From a virus, in the IMG/VR virus record IMGVR_UViG_3300006175_000002, positions 1 to 64,000 of that record: DNA of 64,000 nucleotides; one strand, 5' to 3'. A program made the position numbers and the translations under genes. The notes under the pieces were generated by a model. That model had not been told where the DNA came from, did not search any database, and saw only the letters and a list, made by a program, of their open reading frames with translations. Shown here one piece after another: positions 1-7,882 of this stretch (its first letter is position 1; each line of letters begins with the position of its first letter).

Positions 1-1772
1 ACGCATAAGCGGACGGGCCCCCCGGCGGATGCCGACGGGGGCTCGTATTCACCAGCTTCGCTCGATGGTGACTCAGAGTGATTGTTACGGGGGTTTGTGA
101 CAACAGATTGTATACCTGTCACATCGTCACTTCCGTCACAACTGTCACAACGCTCGGTCTTCTCACTAACCCCTCTGTCACAAGAGAGAGTTTGTGACAG
201 CGTTGTGACAGGGGTGATAGTGGGGCTGACCTGCGGTTGTGACAGTTGTGACGATTGTAGGGGGATACGCGCGCGCGCGCGCGAGGCTGGTGACACCACG
301 TAGTTGCCCCTTGTGGGCGTTTCGAGTACTTTGCGGTCGACGAGGCGTCTGAGGGTTTGGCGGATGGTGGCTGGTTTGATGTCGTCGGCGAAGTGGTCGC
401 TGATCTGGCCGGCGCTGAGCGGGTGTCCGTATTCGGTGAGGTATTCGACGATCTGTTCGGCGATGTCTGACATTGGCTGTTCGACTTGGTGGGTACGGTT
501 GAGTATATTTTCGGCGGTTTGGTCGGTTTCTCCGGTCCAGCGGAGCCGGCCGACGTGGGCGTCGCCGTCGGCGGTTTCCAACGTGACCGAGTCGATCGTG
601 TAGGTGAGGTTCGGGAGGTCGCTGCGGCCGAGGTTGTTTTTGCCTTGGGACACGACGCAGGTGTAGTCGTCGGCGGTTTTGTCGTGGGCGATCGCGATGA
701 CGGCGCGGGCGACTTCTCCCCACGCCCGCGATCCGGAGATCATCGACAGGACGTCGGTGCCGGTGGACTTGTTGAAGTGGACGAGGGCGACGACGGCCAG
801 CTCCGCGACTTCGGCGGCGCGGCGCAACGGTTCGAGAGCATGCCGCAGGTCGTTCGCTTTGAACGTGTTGATCTCTTCGTCGATGAGGGACAGGATCGGG
901 TCGCACATCAGCACCGCGGCGTCGACTTTCGCGGCGACGTCGGGGAGGTGGCGGCAGTCGCGGGGCAGGTTCAGGGAGACGGGGTCGGTGCCGGCGGGTT
1001 CAACGTCGATGCGGTACACGAGGTCGAGGTTCGCGCCGGCGGCGAGCATGCGCGGGGCGATCGTGTAGTGCCAGGAGTCTTCGGAGGCGGCGTAGAGGAC
1101 GGCTTTGGGGTGGCCGTGGTGGAGGCCGGGGAGGTTGCCGTTGGTGATCGCGGCGGCCATCCAGGCGAGGTACGTCGACTTGCCGGTCCCTTCCCGCCCG
1201 GGGATGAGGGTGATTTCTCCCCTTGGGATGCGTTGGTCCCAGACCCATTTCACGGGGCGGATGTCGAATGAGCTGGCCCGGGTGAGGCGAATGTTGCCGG
1301 GGGTGCTGTGCCCGTTGCTCGACGGCGGTGTGAGGGCGTCGTGGGCGGCCTGTAGCGCCTCCTGGGCCAGTTTCGAGCGCTGGTCCGTGTCGGACAGCCC
1401 GGCGGCGTTGCGGAGCCTCTCAGCGGCGGCGTGGAGGGTGCGGGTTTGGTGGGCGTCGGTGACGATTCGGGCGTAGTGGGGTGCGTGGCTGGGGTCGGGG
1501 CATGCCTGCGCGCAGGTGTGCAGGTACGCGGCGCCGCCGGGCAGTCTTGCGAGCATGCCGGTTTGGGTGAGGTCGTGGGCGATGAGGATGTCGGATACGG
1601 GTTCGTGTTCGTCGACGCGGGCGCTGATCAGGGTCCAGATGTGGGCGTGGCGGGCGTCGGCGAACTGGTCGGGGGTGAGGAGGAGGGTGGTGAGGGGGGT
1701 TTGGAGGGCGGCGCCGATGAGTGCCTGCTCAGCGGCGGTGACGGTCGGATCCCCCACGACGGGTTGGGTCAC
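1..1772 (-). CDS. DnaB-like replicative helicase (3' end outside window)
   Basis: Probable replicative DNA helicase. It starts at a GTG whose GTGA overlaps the stop of the upstream gene, and the frame stays open to base 1, so about 590 codons are visible and the C-terminus is missing. A DnaB-N-like helical domain (about residues 10-115, with AEQALIGAAL) is followed by a RecA-like ATPase core. This has Walker A GREGTGKSTYLAW near residues 193-205, a Walker B-like VLMCDPILSL near 288 and VALVHFNK near 330. A winged-helix-like segment follows (about 435-490). The tail is low complexity, rich in VT and CDSCD, because the DNA there carries repeated GTGACA. It could also be described as a RepA/AAA_25-type helicase. 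Confidence 0.85.
   Translation of the reverse strand, partial: MTQPVVGDPTVTAAEQALIGAALQTPLTTLLLTPDQFADARHAHIWTLISARVDEHEPVSDILIAHDLTQTGMLARLPGGAAYLHTCAQACPDPSHAPHYARIVTDAHQTRTLHAAAERLRNAAGLSDTDQRSKLAQEALQAAHDALTPPSSNGHSTPGNIRLTRASSFDIRPVKWVWDQRIPRGEITLIPGREGTGKSTYLAWMAAAITNGNLPGLHHGHPKAVLYAASEDSWHYTIAPRMLAAGANLDLVYRIDVEPAGTDPVSLNLPRDCRHLPDVAAKVDAAVLMCDPILSLIDEEINTFKANDLRHALEPLRRAAEVAELAVVALVHFNKSTGTDVLSMISGSRAWGEVARAVIAIAHDKTADDYTCVVSQGKNNLGRSDLPNLTYTIDSVTLETADGDAHVGRLRWTGETDQTAENILNRTHQVEQPMSDIAEQIVEYLTEYGHPLSAGQISDHFADDIKPATIRQTLRRLVDRKVLETPTRGNYVVSPASRARARIPLQSSQLSQPQVSPTITPVTTLSQTLSCDRGVSEKTERCDSCDGSDDVTGIQSVVTNPRNNHSESPSSEAGEYEPPSASAGGPVRLC
97..295. repeat. Cluster of GTGACA/TGTCAC iteron-like repeats
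   Basis: Eight exact GTGACA or TGTCAC hexamers lie within 200 bases (97, 117, 144, 176, 194, 205, 239, 290), plus near copies at 125, 135 and 248. They sit in both orientations inside the 3' part of the helicase frame, where they encode VT and CD residues. A (CG)n run lies at about 268-283. The spacing is irregular. Inference: possible iterons of a replication origin or a protein-binding array. Confidence 0.5.
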
Positions 1773-2227
1773 GATGCCTCCCACAGCATGCGGGGGATGC
1801 CGTCCACGCCCCGGTCGGCGCGTGGCCGGCTCGGGGTGTCCCATCCGGTGCGGGCGGCTCGTTGGGCCACGACACGCCATCCTGCGGCCCGCAGCGACGC
1901 CCCGGACTCGCCGGTTTGGGTGTAGGTGATGAGGCGGGTGTAGCCGAGGGCTGTAGTGGCGCGCCAGCAGGCGCCGTACAGCATCGACGAGGTGTTCGGG
2001 GTGCCGTCGGTGGCGACGCGGGTGACTTCGAGGGTGGTGCCGTCGTCGAAGTGCCGGCCGACGGGTCGGCCGACGATCGCGACGCCGCGGAGCACGCGCG
2101 CTTCGTCGGCGACGCCGACGCTGAATTTGCAGCCTACGGGCGGTGCGTGGTGGCGGTGCCAGAGGGTGACGAACCCGCAGGCGTCGCGGAACGACACGGG
2201 GACGAGGGCAAGTTTGGGTTGGGTCAT
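1769..2227 (-). CDS. XF1762 family protein (GNAT-like)
   Basis: A 152-residue protein of the XF1762 family, common in actinobacterial phages and related to GNAT acetyltransferases; its substrate is unknown. Hallmark stretches are PVSFRDACGFVTLWHRHH at the N-terminus, VGVADEARVLRGVAIVGRPV, TLEVTRVATDG and ESGASLRAAGWRVVA. The chosen ATG at 2227 forms an ATGA overlap with the stop of the upstream PP-loop gene; an in-frame start further upstream would add about 18 basic residues and overlap that gene more. The stop overlaps the helicase GTG. It probably belongs to a translationally coupled operon with its neighbours. Confidence 0.85.
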   Translation of the reverse strand: MTQPKLALVPVSFRDACGFVTLWHRHHAPPVGCKFSVGVADEARVLRGVAIVGRPVGRHFDDGTTLEVTRVATDGTPNTSSMLYGACWRATTALGYTRLITYTQTGESGASLRAAGWRVVAQRAARTGWDTPSRPRADRGVDGIPRMLWEAS

Positions 2228-3117
2228 GTGTCCCCCTCGTCGGTGGTGGGGGCACCGGACCGGCAACCGTATGGGGAGCACCCGTCCGGGTCGCCGTCCT
2301 CATCAGGGTCGAACAGGGCCGGCTGGCCCCGGCTGAGGTCCAGGGCGGCTTGGCTGCGCCAGTCGATCGGGGCGATCGACAGCGGTACCCGCGACCGGTG
2401 CAGGTACGCGGTACCGCGCATCGCGTCGCCGCGGGCACCGCCGTGGCGGATCGCTTCGTCGAACTCAACCGCGTCAGCCCACTCGTCGGGGTGGTCGTCG
2501 CGGAGGGCACGCCAGCGGGCGTTGCCGTTGTAGGGGCAGCCGATGCACGCCGATTTCGCGACCCCGTGCCAGCCGTGATTGGTGAGCCACCGGGCGCAGT
2601 CGTCGCGGGTCATGCCCATGTCGATCAGCGGGTATGTGGGCTGCGCGTAGGCGGGTGCCCGGTCTGATACGCGTCCGATTTCGTCGGTGGTGAACCCGAT
2701 CCACTGCCGGGCGACGTGGCCTTTCGGTACTCGTTTGTAGTCGGGTGCGGCGGCGCCGAGGAGTTCCCGGACTTTCCGGTTGATGGGGGTGATTTTGTAT
2801 TCGTGGGTGCATTGGCGGCGGCCCATGCCGTCGCTGCCGTTGGGGTTCGCGACGTACCAGGGGATCGACGCGTAACGGTGGGTGGGGTTGAGGGTGTCGT
2901 GGCGCAGGTTGCCGGAGCTGACCCGGTAGAGGGGGATCCCGGCGCGGGTGAGGACGGCTTCGATACGGTCGAGGTGGGCGTACACGGCGGCGGGTTCCCA
3001 CCCGGTGTCAGCGAAGATGGCCCCGTCGAGGCCGGGGAGGGTGCCGTCGCAGGCCATGAGGGCGAGGGTGGTGGATTGGACACCGGCGCCGAGGCTGAGC
3101 AGGGTCAGACGCGTCAT
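2224..3117 (-). CDS. PP-loop phosphoadenosine phosphosulfate reductase-like protein
   Basis: A 297-residue protein with an N-terminal PP-loop ATP-pyrophosphatase signature (SLGAGVQSTTLAL, residues about 5-17), followed by IFADTGWEP, as in PAPS-reductase-like phage proteins. QCTHEYKITPINRKVRELLG and CIGCPYNGN near residue 200 are family-typical. Known relatives adenylate or transfer sulfur to substrates, and some take part in nucleic-acid modification; the substrate here is not determinable. The ATG at 3117 overlaps the upstream stop as ATGA. It sits between DUF5131 and XF1762, a recurring neighbourhood in actinophages. Confidence 0.85.
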   Translation of the reverse strand: MTRLTLLSLGAGVQSTTLALMACDGTLPGLDGAIFADTGWEPAAVYAHLDRIEAVLTRAGIPLYRVSSGNLRHDTLNPTHRYASIPWYVANPNGSDGMGRRQCTHEYKITPINRKVRELLGAAAPDYKRVPKGHVARQWIGFTTDEIGRVSDRAPAYAQPTYPLIDMGMTRDDCARWLTNHGWHGVAKSACIGCPYNGNARWRALRDDHPDEWADAVEFDEAIRHGGARGDAMRGTAYLHRSRVPLSIAPIDWRSQAALDLSRGQPALFDPDEDGDPDGCSPYGCRSGAPTTDEGDT

Positions 3118-4142
3118 GGGGTGGCCTCCTCGACGTTCGGGTACTGGTCCCAAGTGCGTCCGTCGAGGAGCCGGCCGGCGGCTTTTTTGCCAACACGGGA
3201 GATGATCGTGGCGCTTGCGGTGCCGGGTTCGTTGCGGAGCCGGGCCCGGGTTAGGTCCGTGGCTGGTGTTCCGCCGTGGAAGTGGGCGGTTACCGGTTCG
3301 TGGCGGCCGTCGATGACGATCACGTGGTCGGTGTCGTGGCGGCCGGCGGGGAGTCGGGAGCCGTCCTGCCACTCGCCCCACTGCTTGAACAGGAACGGCA
3401 CGCTAGCGGTCACGCACTGGTCGCGGAGGGAGCGGAACCAGTCCGGGTGTGCGGGGCGGGCGCCGGGCCCGGACTCGCCGCCGGTGACGACCCAGTCGAG
3501 GCGTCGGGTCGCGGTGAGCCACGGGTTCAGGAGGTGGACCGGGCCGAGGAGCGGTTCAGCGCTGATCCAGCGGACCACGGCGGGCGTGTTCAGCAGCGCG
3601 GGTACCCGGATGTCGGCCCACTGCTGGTTTTCGACAGACACACCCAACCAGCAATTGGGCAGCGGCCACCGGTCGCCGAGGATGTCGCCCTGGTCCAGGT
3701 TGTTGGCGAGGAACACCGATTCGCGAAACGTGTCGTTGGTCAGCAGCGACCGCATCCGGGCGTGCCGCTTCGTCAAGATCTGAAACGTGTGCTGCGGGGC
3801 GGCGGCCATGACCGCGAACACCTGGGCGATGTAGTCGTCCGGTACGCCGTCATGGAACAGGTCGCTCATCGAGTTGACGAAGATGCGGCGGGGCTTCCGG
3901 ATTCGCAGCGGGATCGTCAGTGCATCGTTGTGGACGGCCACCCCGAAGCCGGGGCCGCTGGTACGCGGGTCGCCGTCGGTCTGGTACTTCGCCGAGCCCA
4001 TGCCCTTGAGGCGCTTCGCCATCGTCATGGCGTAGCAGTGGTCGCAGCCTGATGACACTCGGTCACAGCCCGTGGTAGGGTTCCACACCATACCCGGCGA
4101 ACCGTCTGCGCCCCTCGTCCACTCAATTGATGTCGTGGCCAT
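3114..4142 (-). CDS. DUF5131 (phage Gp37/Gp68 family) protein
   Basis: A 342-residue protein of the Gp37/Gp68 (DUF5131) family, often regarded as radical-SAM-like. The N-terminus carries IEWTRGADGSPGMVWNPTTG and a cysteine cluster, GCDRVSSGCDHCYAM, at about residues 25-39. Downstream are IFVNSMSDLFHDGVPDDYI, FQILTKRH, GVSVENQQWADIR, ISAEPLLGPV and VTGGESGPGARP, all recognisable family blocks. The biochemical role is not established. The start overlaps the upstream HNH-like gene by one base (TAATG). It is probably co-translated with the PP-loop protein. Confidence 0.88.
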   Translation of the reverse strand: MATTSIEWTRGADGSPGMVWNPTTGCDRVSSGCDHCYAMTMAKRLKGMGSAKYQTDGDPRTSGPGFGVAVHNDALTIPLRIRKPRRIFVNSMSDLFHDGVPDDYIAQVFAVMAAAPQHTFQILTKRHARMRSLLTNDTFRESVFLANNLDQGDILGDRWPLPNCWLGVSVENQQWADIRVPALLNTPAVVRWISAEPLLGPVHLLNPWLTATRRLDWVVTGGESGPGARPAHPDWFRSLRDQCVTASVPFLFKQWGEWQDGSRLPAGRHDTDHVIVIDGRHEPVTAHFHGGTPATDLTRARLRNEPGTASATIISRVGKKAAGRLLDGRTWDQYPNVEEATP

Positions 4143-4636
4143 TACTCGGCTCTCCTTCGTTCGTGCTCTCGCCGGTGATGACAGGCCGAGCAGACCGCCT
4201 CGACGTCCTCGTGGTGGTCCGCGGCGTAGCCACGATGGTGGTCATATTCGTGTCGGATCTGACCTGGACCGGTTTCGTGCCCGCAGTCCATGCAAGCCAC
4301 ATCGTTGGGGGGCGGGATCTGGCCGATTTCGATCAGGTAGTTGACTCGTCGGCGGGCCTGGTGGCCGTCCCCGTCCCGCGCCGGAACGGTCCGCCTACCG
4401 GAGGGGACACGTTGCCGGGGTATGTACGCCGCCCTGCACTGTGCGTTTCGGAAGTCACGGCAGGTGGGGACCAGGCCGTCGCCTCGGCTGCGGTCTGTTG
4501 CGAACCGGTCGGCTGGATGCCAGGCCCTACAGCCCATGCACCACTTCTCGCCGGCCGCGCGTCGTCGGGTGTACTCCTCGGGGGTCACACCGATGCGGGC
4601 TGCCGCCGTTTTCAACGCTCCGGAGCCGCTACCCAC
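4142..4636 (-). CDS. HNH-like zinc-binding protein
   Basis: A 164-residue protein with a GTG start preceded by GGAGG. An N-terminal CMGCRAWHPADRF segment and a C-terminal CMDCGHETGPGQIRHEYDHH ... VCSACHHRREHERR arrangement suggest two zinc-binding units, the second resembling an HNH endonuclease fold (D-H-H with paired CxxC). It is short for a homing endonuclease. It lies directly upstream of DUF5131 with a one-base overlap. The function is inferred only from the metal-ligand pattern; it could be a structural zinc finger. Confidence 0.65.
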   Translation of the reverse strand: MGSGSGALKTAAARIGVTPEEYTRRRAAGEKWCMGCRAWHPADRFATDRSRGDGLVPTCRDFRNAQCRAAYIPRQRVPSGRRTVPARDGDGHQARRRVNYLIEIGQIPPPNDVACMDCGHETGPGQIRHEYDHHRGYAADHHEDVEAVCSACHHRREHERRRAE

Positions 4637-4742
4637 GGTCGCCTCCGACCGTGTGACGCCTGTCGATGCGACTAGGGTCGGGTTGCGGTGGTGACCCCCA
4701 CATGTTGTGGTCTACAGTGGTGGGTGTGCGGGAATGAGTCAT
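4629..4742 (-). CDS. Hypothetical 37-residue protein
   Basis: A short ATG frame with a strong ribosome binding site (AAGGAGG, about 9 bases before the start) that ends 8 bases inside the start of the HNH-like gene, the coupling style used throughout this operon. The peptide is polar and proline-rich (SRTPTTVDHNMWGSPPQP) with no recognisable domain. It may act mainly as a leader that couples translation into the HNH-like gene. Confidence 0.5.
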   Translation of the reverse strand: MTHSRTPTTVDHNMWGSPPQPDPSRIDRRHTVGGDRG

Positions 4743-4978
4743 GGAGCCGTTCCTCCTTGATGCCAGGTCGAGGAGACCGGTTGGTGGTGTTCCACGGTGT
4801 TTGGGGTGTTGCGGCCCTGCGGGAGTGTCTCAGGCTCCCGTGGGGCCGTTTCGTTTGTTCAAGGGGCGGGGCCTTTCCGGGGGGTGGTGGAAGTGTGCCA
4901 TCGACGTTGGCGGCGACGCACCCCCCGGCAGGTGCGGGTGATGCGTCGCCGCAGGGGGTGATGCGGGCCCGGCCGGGC
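4743..4978. other. Intergenic gap with two strong hairpins
   Basis: No convincing gene. Hairpin 1 (4812-4848) has a 14-bp stem with two G-U pairs and is followed on the + strand by TTTCGTTTGTT. Hairpin 2 (4910-4952) has an 11-bp stem, GCGGCGACGCA. Either could terminate or process RNA; no clear promoter was seen. Confidence 0.5.
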
Positions 4979-5176
4979 TTACCGTTTCGTGGCGGTGACA
5001 AGTCCGGTGACCGCGGCGGCGACAGCGGCGGTGAGGGCCAGGGCGGCGGCGAGGCGCCGGTTGTCGCGGCGGGTGGGTCGGCTGATCCGCCAGAGCCACG
5101 CCCCGACCAGGACGGTAAGGACGGCGGCGGCGCCGATCATGTCGCGGTGGGTCCAGCCCATGTCATGCCAACGCAT
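4979..5176 (-). CDS. Small membrane protein (two TM segments)
   Basis: A 65-residue protein with two predicted membrane helices (AAAVLTVLVGAWLW near residues 17-30 and LAAALALTAAVAAAVTGLV near 42-60) separated by a basic loop, SRPTRRDNRR. A clear AGGAGAAAA ribosome binding site precedes the ATG. It is placed after the lipoprotein gene in leftward order. No family is recognised; holin-like or membrane-modifying roles are possible but unsupported. Confidence 0.75.
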   Translation of the reverse strand: MRWHDMGWTHRDMIGAAAVLTVLVGAWLWRISRPTRRDNRRLAAALALTAAVAAAVTGLVTATKR

Positions 5177-5199
5177 GTGTTTTCTCCTCCAGAAACGGT

Positions 5200-5230
5200 G
5201 CGGGGCGGGCAGGGTCGCTGCCCGCCCCGC
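5200..5230. other. Perfect GC-rich hairpin before small membrane gene
   Basis: A 13-bp perfect inverted repeat (GCGGGGCGGGCAG ... CTGCCCGCCCCGC) with a 5-nt loop between the lipoprotein stop and the next ribosome binding site. It has no T-run on either side. It could be a U-tract-less actinobacterial terminator or an RNA stability element. Confidence 0.5.
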
Positions 5231-5237
5231 GGGTGGT

Positions 5238-5888
5238 TCAGCCCAGCAGTGCCGCGTCGGTGACGGTGTAGGAGCCGTGCGACACCCACACGTACCCGGT
5301 CTTCTTGGCGTACTCGACCTGGAACATTGTTGATTTCGCGACCTCGGAGCTGAATCCGTTGATCGTGCCCGCGAACGCCATGATGGGGTTGTTCCACTGG
5401 TCGCAGACTTGCGCTACTCCGGCGGTGCCGACGAATCGGTTCCGGACGGATCGCCACGCGAAGTTGACGAGGGGGATGCTGCGGTCGTTGTTGTGGATGC
5501 GCAGGTTCGCGAACTGTTGCGAGTCGGCGAACAGTGCTCCTTGGGCGTCGTCGGATACGTAGACGGTGGTGAATCCGACGGTGCGGATCTGGCTGTCGCC
5601 GCAGGTGATGAGCACCACGGATGAGTCGCCGGTCTTGTCGCCGTGGGCGTTGTAGACGTCGAATTGGTGGTCGGGGGCGAAGTCCATGCTGGCGCAGTGC
5701 GCGGAGTAGACGAGTTGCCCGTCCGGGCCGTAGTTGTAGACGGTGCCGGATGTGTGGCCGAGGGCGCGCATCGCGTCGGCGATCCAGTTCTTGGTGGATG
5801 AGCAGCCGCTCATGCTGGCCAGGAGTGCGACGGCCACGCCGACGCTGGCGATGGTGGTGGCGATTCGACGGTTCACGGTGATGTTCAT
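5238..5888 (-). CDS. Phage-encoded lipoprotein
   Basis: A 216-residue protein with an N-terminal signal (NRRIATTIASVGVAVALLAS) ending in a lipobox, LASMSGC, so Cys29 or nearby should be lipidated and the protein anchored outside the membrane. The mature part has several cysteines, aromatic-rich beta-like strands and repeated D/N residues, with no recognised domain. AGGAGGAG precedes the ATG. Phage lipoproteins sometimes block superinfection; that role is only a possibility here. It is flanked by small membrane proteins. Confidence 0.8.
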   Translation of the reverse strand: MNITVNRRIATTIASVGVAVALLASMSGCSSTKNWIADAMRALGHTSGTVYNYGPDGQLVYSAHCASMDFAPDHQFDVYNAHGDKTGDSSVVLITCGDSQIRTVGFTTVYVSDDAQGALFADSQQFANLRIHNNDRSIPLVNFAWRSVRNRFVGTAGVAQVCDQWNNPIMAFAGTINGFSSEVAKSTMFQVEYAKKTGYVWVSHGSYTVTDAALLG

Positions 5889-5916
5889 GGGGTGTGTGTT
5901 TTCTCCTCCTACGGAT

Positions 5917-5950
5917 GCCCGGCGGCGGAATGGTCGCCGGGCCCTTTTTC
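5917..5950 (+). terminator. Rightward-oriented intrinsic terminator-like hairpin
   Basis: An 8-bp stem (GCCCGGCG/CGCCGGGC) followed on the + strand by CCTTTTTC. It lies between two leftward genes, so as an intrinsic terminator it would stop antisense (rightward) transcription. Confidence 0.5.
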
Positions 5951-6155
5951 AGTGTGTTGGGCGTCGGTCAACGTGGCTGAGGGCCCAGCCGTACAACGCA
6001 CCAGCGACCACGCCGACAGCCCAGGTGACCAGTTGGCTATCAGGGTCTTTCTGCGCCCACGTGATCGGCGTGACCGTCACCAGGCCCGCGGCGGCGCCGA
6101 CGGTGATGCACCACAGCCGGCGACCGTGACCAACGGGGATGGGGGTGGCGGTCAT
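5949..6155 (-). CDS. Small membrane protein
   Basis: A 68-residue protein with two hydrophobic helices (LWCITVGAAAGLVTVTPI and VTWAVGVVAGALYGWAL) and short polar ends. The ATG overlaps the DUF2303 stop (ATGA), so it is translationally coupled to that gene. No family is recognised. It precedes the lipoprotein and another two-TM protein, forming a small membrane-protein cluster. Confidence 0.7.
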   Translation of the reverse strand: MTATPIPVGHGRRLWCITVGAAAGLVTVTPITWAQKDPDSQLVTWAVGVVAGALYGWALSHVDRRPTH

Positions 6156-6970
6156 GCTAGTGGGGTGCCGAGCAGGACCGGCCGCCCGATGTGCTCGGTG
6201 ACCTCACCCACAACGGCGGCGAATGCCCCGTCGATGACGTCGGCGAGCTGGACCAGCTTGTACGACAGGGTGAGTTTGTCGCCACGAACCCGGAACCGCA
6301 GCAGCGCGGTCAGGTCGACGGTGGTGGGCATGTTCCGCCACACCGGCAACCGGACCTCGATGGTGCGGGGGACCGCGATCGTTCCGGTGGACATGGACGC
6401 GTCGACCTGTTCCACGTACTGGAGCATGCGTTGCCCGGACTGCATCTTGACCGCCGACTTGAACGATGCGGTGGTCGTCGCCTCGAAGTGTTGAACCATT
6501 TCGACAAGGTCCGCAGCTTCGGGGGCAACGATGAAGGGCATCTGCTCGTCGAGGAACTCCCCGAACTGTTCCTGCGTCATGCCCTGATCGTTGAACTGCT
6601 TCCACGCCTTCATGGGGTCGGAGAGGGTGAGGGTGCACACGGCGCGGTGCTGCTGCCAGTCCGGGCCCATGCCGCCGGTGGCGTCGTGGGCGTCGAGGAC
6701 GGCCTCGAACCGGTGCCGGGTCGGGTCGGCGAACATGTCGCTGATCGGGTCGGCGTGCTTGTCCCAGTAAGTGAACAGAGACGCGATGTCGGTGACGTTG
6801 GTGGTGCCCCGGATCCGTTTGGGCGCGTCGGCCCACTGCTCGCCGGTGAGGTCGATTTCGACGATGCCGCCGGCAGGGTTGGGGATGGCGTAGTACTTGC
6901 CGGGCTCGAGGACCTGCGGTTCGTAGGCGGTGGCGGCGAGGTCGATGATGGTCTGAATGTCGTCGCTCAT
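6152..6970 (-). CDS. DUF2303 family phage protein
   Basis: A 272-residue protein matching the DUF2303 family found beside recombination genes in phages. Typical stretches are YWDKHADPISDMFADP, FEAVLDAHDATG, HRAVCTLTLSDPMKAWKQF, QFGEFLDEQMPFI and a C-terminal IEVRLPVWRN ... RFRVRGDKLTLSY beta-rich part. The molecular activity is unknown, although the context suggests DNA recombination or replication. The start forms ATGA with the preceding gene's stop. Confidence 0.85.
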   Translation of the reverse strand: MSDDIQTIIDLAATAYEPQVLEPGKYYAIPNPAGGIVEIDLTGEQWADAPKRIRGTTNVTDIASLFTYWDKHADPISDMFADPTRHRFEAVLDAHDATGGMGPDWQQHRAVCTLTLSDPMKAWKQFNDQGMTQEQFGEFLDEQMPFIVAPEAADLVEMVQHFEATTTASFKSAVKMQSGQRMLQYVEQVDASMSTGTIAVPRTIEVRLPVWRNMPTTVDLTALLRFRVRGDKLTLSYKLVQLADVIDGAFAAVVGEVTEHIGRPVLLGTPLA

Positions 6971-7332
6971 GTTTGGCTCCCTACTGCGTGGAGCGCACTC
7001 CGGCCGGCGACACCGGGTATCTCCAGTTGCCGCGGGTCGGTGCGGGACAGGCCACCCTCTTCGGTGCCGTAGAACACCCCGGTTGAGTCGTCTTTGGGTG
7101 TCCTCGACGCGATTACGGCGGTGATGTTCAGGGCGCCGTCTTGGCTGCCACCCTTGACCGTCGGTTCGACCTTGAACGTCAACGTCATTGTGCCGGGTTT
7201 GCCGGTGGTGATGACGGCGGCGACGAGGTCGGCGAGGGCTTCGGAGGCGCGGGCGGCGGCGGTGCCCCTTTGGATCTGTTGCAGGACTGTGCCGAACGGG
7301 ACAATTTCCCGATCAGCGTTCTTGTCGGCCAT
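6967..7332 (-). CDS. Hypothetical protein upstream of DUF2303
   Basis: A 121-residue protein with a GAAAGGAAA ribosome binding site before the chosen ATG. The sequence contains LADLVAAVITTGKPGTMTLT and KVEPTVKGGSQDGALNI, suggesting a small alpha/beta fold. It overlaps DUF2303 by four bases. Proteins of this shape commonly accompany DUF2303 in actinophages; no function is recognised. Confidence 0.75.
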   Translation of the reverse strand: MADKNADREIVPFGTVLQQIQRGTAAARASEALADLVAAVITTGKPGTMTLTFKVEPTVKGGSQDGALNITAVIASRTPKDDSTGVFYGTEEGGLSRTDPRQLEIPGVAGRSALHAVGSQT

Positions 7333-7366
7333 GTGGGGTTTCCTTTCGGTGAGGTGTGTCAGTGTC

Positions 7367-7882
7367 TCACAGGTGCGTGTCCACGCGCGAGGATGCATTG
7401 TCGGACACGTCGGTAATGGTGACCGTGACCCTGCCGTAGCCTTTCTTCCGCCCGATCGGTGGGCCGAATGTGAGGTGCGGCCCGTCGAGGTGGTCGGGGT
7501 CGTCGTCGGGAATGAGTCCGTATCCCAACTCGGTGACGATGCCCCCGGCGGCGGAGCGGCTGCGGTACTGCCGGCCGGGGCCGAGCGCGTCGACGAGGGC
7601 TTTGACGGAGTACGGCTGGTAGTTGGGTGTGTCGCGGCGGCCGGCGGTCGGGAACTGCAACACGACGTCGATGCGTGCCCGGGTCAGTCCTTGGGGTAGG
7701 TGGGCGTGTTGGGCGTAGGCGTACATCGCCTCGCGCCAGGTCTTTTTGTTCGGGGCGGTGACGCGCCAGTGTTTCGCGGTGTTGATGGACAAGATCTTGT
7801 CGGGGGCGGGGAAGGTGAGTACCCACCGGCCGGGGGTGTTCGTGTCGAGGGTGAGGAAGTCGACCAGGGGTGGTTGGGTCAT
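7367..7882 (-). CDS. RusA-like Holliday junction resolvase
   Basis: A 171-residue protein with RusA-type features: KILSINTAKHWRVTAPNKKT near the N-terminus, RARIDVVLQF, RRDTPNYQPYSVKALVDAL with the conserved acidic residue, then GLIPDDDPDHL supplying further aspartates. RusA enzymes are small Mg-dependent nucleases that resolve four-way junctions, fitting the recombination genes around it. The ATG at 7882 gives an ATGA overlap; an ATG two codons upstream is equally possible. Confidence 0.82.
   Translation of the reverse strand: MTQPPLVDFLTLDTNTPGRWVLTFPAPDKILSINTAKHWRVTAPNKKTWREAMYAYAQHAHLPQGLTRARIDVVLQFPTAGRRDTPNYQPYSVKALVDALGPGRQYRSRSAAGGIVTELGYGLIPDDDPDHLDGPHLTFGPPIGRKKGYGRVTVTITDVSDNASSRVDTHL

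Noticed and set aside
178-906. Alternative leftward frame of about 242 codons overlapping the helicase
   Set aside because: The translation is an Arg/Pro-rich string with no motif; the neighbouring frame carries the helicase domains and runs unbroken from 1772.
4672-5001. Leftward frame of 109 codons across the gap before the small membrane gene
   Set aside because: It has no ribosome binding site, overlaps the coding start of the gene at 4979, and reads Pro/Arg-rich. A 37-residue frame (4629-4742) with a strong ribosome binding site is preferred.
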